Origin: Marinibacterium sp050389775
GTDB lineage: Bacteria; Pseudomonadota; Alphaproteobacteria; Rhodobacterales; Rhodobacteraceae
Assembly: GCF_050389775.1 (NCBI RefSeq)
Contig: NZ_CP177144.1
Span: 4,588,001-4,652,000, forward strand
Direction of reading: 5' to 3'
DNA length: 64,000 bases
Shown: positions 7,658-14,757 of the stretch, in pieces
How positions within the stretch are numbered: position 1 is the stretch's first letter
How the letters are laid out: every line of letters starts with the position of its first letter
Program-made: the position numbers and the translations under genes
Notes under the pieces: generated by a model
Seen by the model: only the letters and a program-made list of their open reading frames with translations
Databases searched by the model: none
Told to the model about the DNA's origin: nothing

Positions 7658-8106
7658 ACATCGCCATCTTCTTCGGAACCGAAACCGGCAATGCCGAAAT
7701 GCTTGCCGACGACCTGTCCACCGCGCTGGAAGAGGCCCACGAGACCACCGTGGCCAACCTCTCCGACACCGCCCCCGAGGCGCTGCGGCAGGCGGATCTG
7801 AACATCATCCTGTGCTCGTCCTATGGCGACGGCGAATTGCCGGCCTCGGCCCAGCCCTTTGCCGAGCGGCTTGCGGCCAATCCCCCGGCGCTGGACGGCG
7901 TGCGCATCGCGGTCTTTGGCCTGGGCGACCGGGAATACCATGACACGTTCGGAAACGGCTCGATGCAGCTGGCCGACAGCCTGGCCGGCCGGGGGGCCAC
8001 TCTGGTCGGCGACCGGGTCGTGCATGACGCGGCCAGCGGCGAGCTGCCCGAGGACATCGCCCTACCCTGGGCCGAGGCCATCATCGCGGGTCTCGAACAG
8101 ACCTGA
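7654..8106 (+). CDS. Flavodoxin
   Basis: A 150-aa short-chain flavodoxin. The FMN phosphate loop GTETGNAE is at residues 8-15, the isoalloxazine-contact loops are SSYGDGELP (55-63) and GLGDREYHD (89-97). Its ATG overlaps the stop of the reductase gene by 4 nt, so the two are coupled and form a ready NADPH to FMN electron chain. In this context it should reduce the stand-alone Rieske subunit encoded by the divergent operon; that link is inference from gene order. No membrane anchor or export signal is seen, so it acts in the cytoplasm. Confidence 0.9.
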   Translation: MNIAIFFGTETGNAEMLADDLSTALEEAHETTVANLSDTAPEALRQADLNIILCSSYGDGELPASAQPFAERLAANPPALDGVRIAVFGLGDREYHDTFGNGSMQLADSLAGRGATLVGDRVVHDAASGELPEDIALPWAEAIIAGLEQT

Positions 8107-8112
8107 GCGCCC

Positions 8113-8141
8113 TCCCGGATGGCCACATGCGCCGTCCGGGA
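8113..8141 (+). terminator. Hairpin downstream of the flavodoxin gene (weak terminator candidate)
   Basis: A 10-bp stem with one G-T pair (TCCCGGATGG and CCGTCCGGGA) encloses a 9-nt loop, beginning 6 nt after the flavodoxin stop. There is no T-run after the stem, so it may act as an RNA 3' end only with Rho or may be a chance pairing. Confidence 0.35.
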
Positions 8142-8330
8142 CTGACCGCATCCGCACGGCATCCCATCTTGCCTGGTCCGACCGGGATCAGGCAGGCCCC
8201 ACGCCGTGCGCCGGCCCGTCGAGCCCAAGCTCAACCAGACGCCGCCACCATGTTATCGTGAAGATAAACCCATGAGATCAGGCACCTGGCACAATGGCCA
8301 GTTCTGTGCGCTATCCGCTGTGGGTTTCAG

Positions 8331-8407
8331 TGGCGGTCCGAGGAGGATTCGAACCCCCGACCCCTTGATTCGTAGTCAAGTACTCTATCCAGCTGAGCTA
8401 TCGGACC
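8331..8407 (-). tRNA. tRNA-Arg (anticodon ACG)
   Basis: Read on the minus strand this folds as a complete tRNA: acceptor stem GGTCCGA pairing with TCGGACC, a D arm with AGCTCAGCTGGATAGAGT, an anticodon arm with stem CTTGA/TCAAG and loop CTACGAA, a T arm with GGTTCGAATCC, discriminator G and an encoded CCA at 8331-8333. The loop gives anticodon ACG, presumably edited to ICG to read CGU, CGC and CGA. Its 3' end faces the catabolic cluster at 1-8106, which matters because tRNA 3' ends are common island attachment sites. Confidence 0.97.
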
Positions 8408-8829
8408 ACTGAGGCCTGCGATCTACCTGTGCTGCGGGGGCATTGCAAGCCGAAATGGCGAAAAAAATGCGCGAAGGGGGCAGGCTGTCCCAACGTCATC
8501 CGGAAAACCGTGAAAATCGGCCTGTGCCGGGGTGTCCCGTGCCGGTCGGGCCGGCCGATCCGCGCGGGGCGGGCGGGTGGGAGCAAGGATCGGATGGCGC
8601 GGCCGGCACGGCGGGCGGGCGGCCAGCAGACACGGCCAGGGCGGCAGGCAGGTGGCCGGAAGGAACGGCGAGCGGGGAGCCACATGGAACGGCCCGCACA
8701 ACAGCCCAGCGGCCGGTGGGAACGGCGGACGCGGTGGTGTGGCCCACACGAACAGTGGGCATGGTAGGACGGCACAATGAGGCGGCGGGCGCGACAGGCC
8801 AGCCGGACAGCCCCGGCCGCGGCGAGAGA
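8408..8829. other. Gene-free, G-rich low-complexity spacer
   Basis: No convincing gene is seen in these 422 nt. The plus strand is strongly G-rich from about 8560 onward, with runs such as GGGGCGGGCGGGTGGG, and the word GGAACGGC recurs three times, near 8661, 8688 and 8719. Open frames are present on both strands, but their composition is that of noncoding GC-rich DNA. It may contain the 5' region of the tRNA-Arg gene. Confidence 0.5.
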
Positions 8830-10215
8830 TCAGAGCGTGCCGTCGCCGCGCGGCAGGGTCACCGCAAAGACCGTGCCGTCCTGGCCCGTCGACACCAGCT
8901 TGAGCGTGCCGCCATGGCCGCGCACCAGCTCGGCCGCAATGGCCAGCCCCAGCCCCGATCCGCCCTTGCGCGCCCCACCCTGGAACGGCGTGAACAGGTT
9001 GTCGCGCGCCTTGGGCGGCAGGCCGGGCCCGGTGTCGCTGACCTCGATCGACCAGGCCAGGTCATCCTCGCGCGCCGTGATCCGCACCTCGCCCGGCTGC
9101 TTGGTCGCCGAGATCGCTTGGTGGGCATTGCGCACCAGGTTCAACAGGACCCGGAACAGCTGTTCCGGATCACCCCGCACCCGCAGGGCCGGCGGCACGT
9201 CATTGGCGAAATCGACGTGACAGCCCTCGGTCGCCAGCATTTCCGAGGCCATGACATCCTCGACCACGTCGGCCAGCCCGACCATGGTCAGCGTCGGCGC
9301 CGGCTCCTCGGCCCGGCCAAAGGCCAGCGTGCTTTCGCACAACGACACCGCCCGGCGAATCGAGCCCACCAGCTTGGGCGCCAGCCGGCGCACCAGCGGG
9401 TCTTCGGACCCCTCGATCCGGTCGACGAAAAGCTGCGCACTGGTCAGGATGTTGCGCAGATCGTGGCTGACCTTGGCCACCGCAGCGCCCAGCTGGGCCA
9501 GGCGTTCCTTCTGGCGCAGGGCCTGTGTCATCTCGATCTGCATCTTCTGCAGGGCTTCCTCGGCCTCGCGCAGCTCGCGCACTGCCGCGCGCGGCTGGAT
9601 GATGCCCCGGGCATCCTCGGGCGCAGCGGCATAACGCTGCATATAGCCCACCACCCCTTCGATCGGGCGCACCAGCACCACCCGCACTGCACCAAAGAGC
9701 AGCAGCGCCGTGAAGGCCGAGATCACCGCCGACAGGATCAGGATGCGCAGACCGAAATCGATCATCGAATCGCGCAGCGGCCCGGTTTCCATCGTGACCT
9801 CGATCAGCAGCCCGGCATCGCGCACCGGCGCGCCGATCACCCGGATCACCTGGCTGCCCGGCGTGAACAGCCGCTTCAGCGCGTCGTGGATCAGCACCAC
9901 GGCGCCCGAATCGCGCATGTCGAAGGTCGCGCTGATCGGTTCGGGGATCGGCGAGGACAGCACCAGCTGGCGCACCTCGTCGCGGCGCAGGACAACGTTG
10001 TAGACCTCGGCGTTCTCCAGCAGCTCGCGTTCCAGGTCGGATGTCAGCATGTCGTCGGCCAGCAGCGCCAGCGAGGCGATCTGCGCCCGTTCCAGCCGGT
10101 CGGTCAGGTAATCCACCCTGTATCGCGCCACCGAGGGCACGAAGATCAGCACCTCGGCCAACATCACGAAAATCGTGGTCAGCGCCAGGAACCGTCCCGA
10201 AAGGGTGTTGAGCAT
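8830..10215 (-). CDS. Membrane-bound sensor histidine kinase (orphan)
   Basis: A 461-aa kinase with a transmembrane helix at about residues 8-28, a periplasmic sensor segment (30-153), a second helix (about 156-183), then a HAMP-like linker and a coiled segment. The phosphoacceptor His251 lies in AKVSHDLRNIL. The HATPase domain shows the N box (NLVRNAHQAI), G1 (DTGPGLP), F box (LFTPF) and G2 (GGSGLGL). It should autophosphorylate on a periplasmic or membrane signal. No response regulator is adjacent. The start lies 18 nt after the stop of the flavoprotein gene, so it is probably the last gene of the TVP38-flavoprotein-kinase unit. Confidence 0.92.
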   Translation of the reverse strand: MLNTLSGRFLALTTIFVMLAEVLIFVPSVARYRVDYLTDRLERAQIASLALLADDMLTSDLERELLENAEVYNVVLRRDEVRQLVLSSPIPEPISATFDMRDSGAVVLIHDALKRLFTPGSQVIRVIGAPVRDAGLLIEVTMETGPLRDSMIDFGLRILILSAVISAFTALLLFGAVRVVLVRPIEGVVGYMQRYAAAPEDARGIIQPRAAVRELREAEEALQKMQIEMTQALRQKERLAQLGAAVAKVSHDLRNILTSAQLFVDRIEGSEDPLVRRLAPKLVGSIRRAVSLCESTLAFGRAEEPAPTLTMVGLADVVEDVMASEMLATEGCHVDFANDVPPALRVRGDPEQLFRVLLNLVRNAHQAISATKQPGEVRITAREDDLAWSIEVSDTGPGLPPKARDNLFTPFQGGARKGGSGLGLAIAAELVRGHGGTLKLVSTGQDGTVFAVTLPRGDGTL

Positions 10216-10233
10216 TCATTCCGTCCCGAAGCG

Positions 10234-11652
10234 TCAGGGCAGGACCTTCTGGACCAGCCCGACCACGCGTTTCACAAGGCTGCTGTCGAACAGCTTCGGG
10301 GCAAAATAGGCACCCGCCACGCGTTTTGAAAGCTCTCCCATCGTGGGATAGGGAGAAACCATGGCGGAAATCTGGCTCATCTTCAGGCGGTTGGCCAGCG
10401 CCAGGGCCCAGAGGTTGGCATGTTCGCCCGCCCCCTCGCCCACGATGGTCACGCCTTCGGGCCGGCCGCGATGCACCATGACCCGGACAAATCCCCGAGT
10501 CCGGCGCTCGGCAATGGCCCGGTCGACATGGGCCAGGTCAAAGCGCAGGGCCTCGATCTCTTCGCCATGCACCTCGCGGGCCTCGGCCTCGGTCAGCCCG
10601 ACCTGGGCCAGTTCGGGATCGGCATAGGTCACCCGGGGCACATGGTCGTTGCGCACCCGGGCGGGCAGGCCAAAGAGGATCGGCCGCAGGATCGTCGCAG
10701 CGTGATAGCCCGCCAGGTGGGTGAACTGGGCCCCGCCAGCCGCATCGCCGATGGCATAGACCCGGCGGTTGGTCGTGCGCATGCGGTCGTCGGTGCGGAT
10801 GCCCGTGCGGGTGGTGGCAATGCCGGCGGCCTCCAGCCCCAGCCCCTCGGCCACCGCCCGCCGGCCGGTGGCCACCAGCAGATGCGTCCCCGTGACGCGG
10901 CGCCCGTCGTCCAGCTCGACGGTGATCTGCCCAGTTGCGCCCGATACCGCCGCCGCCCCGGCGCCTTCGTGAAGGGTGACGCCCTCGGCGCGCAGGCTGT
11001 CCAGCACCAGCCCGGCGGCCTCGGCATCCTCGCGCCCCAGCGCCCGGCCGGCCTCGATCACCGTCACCTCGGCGCCCAGCCGGCGATGGGCCTGGGCCAT
11101 CTCGATGCCGATCGGCCCGCCGCCCAGGATCACCAGGTGGCCGGGCCGGTCGCGCAGGTCCCACAGCGTTTCGGTGGTCAGGTAAGGCACCCCGTCCAGC
11201 CCGGGGATCGGTGGCACGACGGGCCGGCTGCCCGTGGCCAGCACGATGCGCCGGGCGCGGATGACATGATCGCCGACCGATATCTCGCGCGGCGAGACGA
11301 ACCGGGCCCAGCCCCGGATGACCCGCACGCCCAGCCCTTCGAATCGCTCCTGGCTGTCGACCGGTGCGATGCGGGCGATGACATCCTGCACGTGATCCAT
11401 GACCGCCGCGTAATCGACCTGGCCCGGCGTGGCCGTGATGCCAAAGGCCCCGGCCCGGTGCGGCGCCCAGGCCGCATGGGCCGCCGCGATCAGCGCCTTG
11501 GACGGCACGCAGCCGGTGTTGAGGCAATCGCCGCCCATCTCGCCGGCTTCCACCAGCACCACCCGCGCGCCCATCTGCACCGCCCCGGCCGCCACCGACA
11601 GCCCGGCCGACCCGGCCCCGATGACCAGCACATCCGTCTCGATCCGGTCCAT
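10234..11652 (-). CDS. FAD-dependent pyridine nucleotide-disulfide oxidoreductase (MerA/Lpd-like)
   Basis: A 472-aa flavoprotein. It has FAD site GAGSAGLS near the N-terminus, redox-active disulfide CLNTGC at about residues 42-47, NAD(P) loop GGGPIGIE and second FAD motif AIGDAAG. The C-terminal dimer domain has YPTMGE where lipoamide dehydrogenase has HPTLHE, so the usual catalytic His is Tyr, as in mercuric reductases; the C-terminal Cys pair of true MerA is absent. No 2-oxo acid dehydrogenase genes are near, so it is unlikely to be a complex E3. It follows a TVP38 membrane protein gene. The start at 11652 has better SD spacing (AAAGGGGG) than the ATG at 11658. Confidence 0.85.
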   Translation of the reverse strand: MDRIETDVLVIGAGSAGLSVAAGAVQMGARVVLVEAGEMGGDCLNTGCVPSKALIAAAHAAWAPHRAGAFGITATPGQVDYAAVMDHVQDVIARIAPVDSQERFEGLGVRVIRGWARFVSPREISVGDHVIRARRIVLATGSRPVVPPIPGLDGVPYLTTETLWDLRDRPGHLVILGGGPIGIEMAQAHRRLGAEVTVIEAGRALGREDAEAAGLVLDSLRAEGVTLHEGAGAAAVSGATGQITVELDDGRRVTGTHLLVATGRRAVAEGLGLEAAGIATTRTGIRTDDRMRTTNRRVYAIGDAAGGAQFTHLAGYHAATILRPILFGLPARVRNDHVPRVTYADPELAQVGLTEAEAREVHGEEIEALRFDLAHVDRAIAERRTRGFVRVMVHRGRPEGVTIVGEGAGEHANLWALALANRLKMSQISAMVSPYPTMGELSKRVAGAYFAPKLFDSSLVKRVVGLVQKVLP

Positions 11653-11716
11653 GATCATGCCCCCTTTGGCCCCTCTTGCCGTTCCCTGGCCGCGCGCCCT
11701 GCGCCCCGTTCCACGG

Positions 11717-12499
11717 TCATGCCCCCTGCTCCCCATCCCGGTCCCCGCCCTGCCCGGGCTCTGCCCCGGCGGCCATGGCCGACCCGCCGCGAATCGCGCG
11801 CACCGCCATCGGCAGCGCCGCCAGCACGGCCAGGCCCAGGATCGGGCCGATGACATGGGGCTCCCACAGCAGCGACAGGTCAGGATCTTCGCCCCGGTCG
11901 AACACCGCGCCCAGCCCGACCCCGATCCAGGTATAGACGATGGCTCCGGGCACGATACCCAGCGCCGTCGTGATCACGAAGGTCCGCAACCGCACGCCGA
12001 CCAGCGCCGGCAGCAGGTTGGCCACGAAGAACGGCACGACGGGCACCAGCCGCATCAGGAACATCACGCTCCATTCGTTGTCGCGCAGGCCTTTCTGGAT
12101 ATCTCTTACCCGGCCGTCCGACGCCTCGATCCGCGCGGTCAGCGCCGCGCCATAGCCCCAGCGCACGGCCAGGAACAGCAGCGTCGCGCCCAGCGTGGCC
12201 GACACCACGTTCAGCGCCGTGCCCGCAACCAGCCCAAAGAGGAATCCCCCGGTCAGCGAGGCCACCGCCGCACCGGGCAGCGAAAAGGTCACGATGGCCA
12301 CGTAGATCGCCGAGAAACCCAGGGCCATGGCCGCGAAATGGCTGTCGCGCAGGGCCAGCAGGGCCACGCGGTTGGCCCGCAGTGCGTCGAAGGTCAGCCA
12401 GTCGCCCAGCAGCCACCAGCCGGCCATCGCGGTGCCGACCAGGATCACCGGCACCGCCAGGTGGCGGCCCTTGGTCGGGGGGGTGTCGTCTGGGGTCAT
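11717..12499 (-). CDS. TVP38/TMEM64 (DedA-superfamily) membrane protein
   Basis: A 260-aa integral membrane protein with about five to six hydrophobic segments. It has the re-entrant signature FSLPGAAVASLTGGFLFG and the conserved RLVPVVPFFVANLLPAL block of the TVP38/VTT domain family. Family members are linked to lipid scrambling or membrane homeostasis, but the role here is not known. The start at 12499 follows AGGACAGG. It is the first gene of the minus-strand unit TVP38 > flavoprotein > histidine kinase. An open frame upstream is just the absence of stops. Confidence 0.88.
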   Translation of the reverse strand: MTPDDTPPTKGRHLAVPVILVGTAMAGWWLLGDWLTFDALRANRVALLALRDSHFAAMALGFSAIYVAIVTFSLPGAAVASLTGGFLFGLVAGTALNVVSATLGATLLFLAVRWGYGAALTARIEASDGRVRDIQKGLRDNEWSVMFLMRLVPVVPFFVANLLPALVGVRLRTFVITTALGIVPGAIVYTWIGVGLGAVFDRGEDPDLSLLWEPHVIGPILGLAVLAALPMAVRAIRGGSAMAAGAEPGQGGDRDGEQGA

Positions 12500-12785
12500 G
12501 GCCTGTCCTGTGTCCTGCGGCAGCCCTGCCGCGCCTGTCGCCCGGCGGATCGGGCCGGACGGGTCGCGCCCAACATGCGGCGGAGCCGGGCAAAGCGACA
12601 GGCCGTTCACGCCGCCTTGATGGCCGGTGAGGGATTCGCCCCTGACTGACATATTTCGCACCCACCCGCCCCATCCTGCACGATCCGGGCTGGCATCCGC
12701 CGGCAATTCGTGGTCAACAGCCGCCTGACGGGACGGAAAAACCCTTATCCGGCCCGATTTTCCGCACGTCACGGCGGCAAGGGGT
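12500..12785. other. Divergent intergenic region between the TVP38 gene and rpmH
   Basis: No gene or clear structure is seen here. It must hold the promoter for the minus-strand TVP38 unit and borders the rpmH promoter on the right. Composition is ordinary GC-rich noncoding sequence with an AT-richer patch near 12640-12660. Confidence 0.4.
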
Positions 12786-12813
12786 TTGACTTCGCGTCCA
12801 ACCCCTTCTAAAG
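12786..12813 (+). promoter_or_regulatory. Sigma-70-type promoter of rpmH
   Basis: TTGACT (12786-12791) and TCTAAA (12808-12813) are separated by 16 nt, about 80 nt upstream of rpmH. This is the best match to a housekeeping promoter in the spacer and fits a highly expressed ribosomal gene. Confidence 0.6.
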
Positions 12814-12892
12814 GGCGGGCTTCGATGAACAAACGGGAGGGCGACTCGCGCCCCGTACCCGACCGTAAAGATACAAACGGAGAGACGGAGCG

Positions 12893-13027
12893 ATGAAACG
12901 CACCTACCAGCCCTCGAACCTGGTCCGCAAGCGGCGCCACGGTTTCCGCGCACGCATGGCCACCAAGGCCGGCCGCAAGATCCTGAACGCCCGCCGCGCC
13001 CGCGGCCGCAAGTCGCTCAGCGCGTAA
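12893..13027 (+). CDS. rpmH: 50S ribosomal protein L34
   Basis: A 44-aa very basic protein beginning [18 protein letters not shown], the invariant L34 sequence, and ending [12 protein letters not shown] precedes the ATG. It is the first gene of the conserved rpmH-rnpA-yidD block, with rnpA 10 nt downstream. It is a structural component of the large ribosomal subunit. Confidence 0.98.
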
Positions 13028-13037
13028 GGCGCGGGCC

Positions 13038-13619
13038 ATGGCCGTGACGGCGCCACGCCCCGACGACCTCAGCGGGTCCGGGGCGGCGCCGGCGGCCAAG
13101 CTGATCGTTCTCACCCAGAGAGCCGATTTCCTGCGGGCCGCCAGGGCCCGCAGGCAAGCCACCCCCTCCTTCCTGCTCCAGGCCCGCCGACGGTCGCCCG
13201 ACGAAACGGGCCCCGATGATGCGCGCGCCCACAGCCCGCGCGCCGGCGATTCCGGCGATGCCGAGGCCGCCATGCAGGACATCCGGGTGGGATTCACCTG
13301 TTCCAAGAAGGTCGGCAATGCCGTTGCCCGCAACCGTGCCAAGCGCCGGCTGCGCGAGATCGCGCGCCTTGTGCTGGCCCGCGAAGGCCATGCCGGCTGG
13401 GACTACGTGCTGATCGGCAAGGCCGGTGACACGGCCGCCCGGCCCTTCGACCTGCTGCTGGCCGATCTGTCCGACGCCCTGCGCCGCATCCATGCGCCGC
13501 GCCCGGCCCGTCCCCGGGCCGGCAAGGCCCCGCGCGACGGCAGGGACCGTGAAGACCGGAGCCCGGATCACCCGCCCGCCGGCCCCGCGACCGACACAAG
13601 CCCGCCGGGCCGCGGCTGA
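13038..13619 (+). CDS. rnpA: Ribonuclease P protein component
   Basis: The 193-aa protein subunit assists the RNase P RNA in 5' processing of tRNAs. The core motif KKVGNAVARNRAKRRLRE lies at about residues 90-107. The sequence is longer than the usual 110-130 aa. It has an N-terminal extension of about 20 residues, a low-complexity polar insert at about 51-80 between the first strand (LTQRADFLRAARARRQATPS) and the VGFTCSKKVGN region, and a Pro/Arg/Asp-rich tail after about 152. These additions look disordered and do not touch the RNA-binding motif. It lies between rpmH and yidD. Confidence 0.95.
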   Translation: MAVTAPRPDDLSGSGAAPAAKLIVLTQRADFLRAARARRQATPSFLLQARRRSPDETGPDDARAHSPRAGDSGDAEAAMQDIRVGFTCSKKVGNAVARNRAKRRLREIARLVLAREGHAGWDYVLIGKAGDTAARPFDLLLADLSDALRRIHAPRPARPRAGKAPRDGRDREDRSPDHPPAGPATDTSPPGRG

Positions 13620-13626
13620 CCCGGCG

Positions 13627-13887
13627 ATGCGCCCGGGTGCCTTCCTCCTCTCGCTGCCCGTCCGGGCCTACCGCCTGGTGCTGTCGCCCTGGGTCGGGTT
13701 CCATTGCCGCTACCAGCCCACCTGCTCGGCCTATGCCCTGGAAGCTCTGGAAACCCACGGCGCCCTGCGCGGCGGCTGGCTGGCCCTGCGCCGCATCCTG
13801 CGCTGCCACCCCTTCGGCCGCTCGGGCTATGACCCGGTGCCCCCGGCACGTTGCTGCACCCCGCCGCCGGGCGACGACCAGGGCTGA
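13627..13887 (+). CDS. yidD: Membrane protein insertion efficiency factor YidD
   Basis: An 86-aa protein with the family pattern RAYRLVLSPWVGFHCRYQPTCSAYALEAL near the N-terminus and LRRILRCHPFGRSGYDPVP further on. YidD is a peripheral inner-membrane protein with an amphipathic N-terminal helix that aids YidC-dependent insertion. The ATG is 7 nt after the rnpA stop. yidC itself is about 3.5 kb downstream, separated by DUF1127, ttcA and a GGDEF-EAL gene. Confidence 0.95.
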   Translation: MRPGAFLLSLPVRAYRLVLSPWVGFHCRYQPTCSAYALEALETHGALRGGWLALRRILRCHPFGRSGYDPVPPARCCTPPPGDDQG

Positions 13888-14006
13888 CCGCCCGCGCCTC
13901 GCCTCCCGCGCGCATCGCGCCCCCTGGTCGCTCGGATAGCGCCGCTCAGCCCGGCGTCGCGCCACTCGCCCCCCGCATCCCGCCTCTCCACATCGCGTCC
14001 CCGCAT

Positions 14007-14030
14007 CCCGCCGCCCTTTGCGGCGGGTTT
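14007..14030 (+). terminator. Intrinsic terminator after rpmH-rnpA-yidD
   Basis: A perfect 8-bp GC stem (CCCGCCGC and GCGGCGGG) with loop CCTTT is followed by TTT. It lies 120 nt after the yidD stop and should end that operon. Confidence 0.7.
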
Positions 14031-14074
14031 CGGCCCAATCGCACAGGCCGGTCAAACTGACGCCAATCAGAGGC

Positions 14075-14103
14075 TTGGCAGATGGCATCTTGTCCTGTAT
14101 GCG
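14075..14103 (+). promoter_or_regulatory. Candidate promoter for the 21-codon ORF and perhaps DUF1127
   Basis: TTGGCA (14075-14080) and TATGCG (14098-14103) are 17 nt apart, just after the yidD terminator and 40 nt upstream of a strong Shine-Dalgarno. The match is moderate. DUF1127 genes in related bacteria are often stress-regulated, so an alternative sigma factor is possible. Confidence 0.35.
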
Positions 14104-14143
14104 GTGTGACATCGCGCCACATCTGAACCGAAGGAGGGGCTAC

Positions 14144-14209
14144 ATGATCAATTCATATCAACTGTGCCCCGGGGTGCGACGGCTGAACACCGGCTACCAG
14201 GCCGCGTGA
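14144..14209 (+). CDS. Possible 21-aa small peptide with a strong Shine-Dalgarno
   Basis: AAGGAGGGG lies 4 nt before an ATG that opens a 21-codon frame, MINSYQLCPGVRRLNTGYQA plus a final Ala, ended by TGA. The near-perfect ribosome-binding site is the main support. It lies about 200 nt upstream of the DUF1127 gene and could be a leader peptide or an independent small protein. I do not recognise it. Confidence 0.35.
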   Translation: MINSYQLCPGVRRLNTGYQAA

Positions 14210-14416
14210 TCATCTGATCCCTTCGCCGGACCGACCGCCGACGCGTTAGCTCGCGGCCCGTCCGTTCTCTCAGACCCGCAACCGACATGTCCTGACCGCG
14301 ACCGGTCTGTCCGCGCCTGGCCTTGCCATGCCGGTCCTGCCGCATCCGTCGGGCTGTCCACATCCCCCAACCCTACTCAAAGGAGCCGGACCGTTTCGCA
14401 CGGCCGGAGGCCACAG

Positions 14417-14644
14417 ATGACCCGCATCGACATACCCGTCGCCCATGACCTCGACACCACCATGGCCGCCATGATCCGCGCCCATGGCTTCCTGCGCGTG
14501 ATCCGCGCTGCAATGGCCGCCCGGCGCAAGCCTCCGCCTGTCCGGCGGCGCACCGCCCCGCGCGTGCTCAGCAACCATATCCGGCGCGACATCGGCCTGA
14601 GCCCCGTGGCCACCAGCCCGCCGCACTGGACCCGGTTCCCATGA
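14417..14644 (+). CDS. DUF1127-domain small protein
   Basis: A 75-aa Arg-rich protein whose C-terminal half has the DUF1127 (YjiS-like) pattern, here RVLSNHIRRDIGLSPVATSP at about residues 48-67. GGAGG is 6 nt upstream of the ATG. Members of this family in Alphaproteobacteria are small, basic, often stress-induced, and some bind RNA or influence sRNA turnover; that is family knowledge, not shown here. It lies between the yidD terminator and ttcA. Confidence 0.8.
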   Translation: MTRIDIPVAHDLDTTMAAMIRAHGFLRVIRAAMAARRKPPPVRRRTAPRVLSNHIRRDIGLSPVATSPPHWTRFP

Positions 14645-14757
14645 TCCCCGCCCCGGCCGGCCCGTTCGCGCGCCGGCCGGCGCTCCTCTTCTTGTCATCG
14701 CGCGCCCGGGTGCCGGGAATGCTGGACGCAGGGCGGCGGGTGGCGTACATGCCGGGC

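Noticed and set aside
8443..10329. 628-codon frame on the plus strand from the spacer through the kinase gene
   Set aside because: It is antisense to a complete histidine kinase, and the N-terminal part is translated G-rich low-complexity DNA.
10234..11652. Lipoamide dehydrogenase (E3) of a 2-oxo acid dehydrogenase
   Set aside because: The catalytic His is Tyr in YPTMGE, no E1/E2 genes are near and the neighbour is a TVP38 membrane protein.
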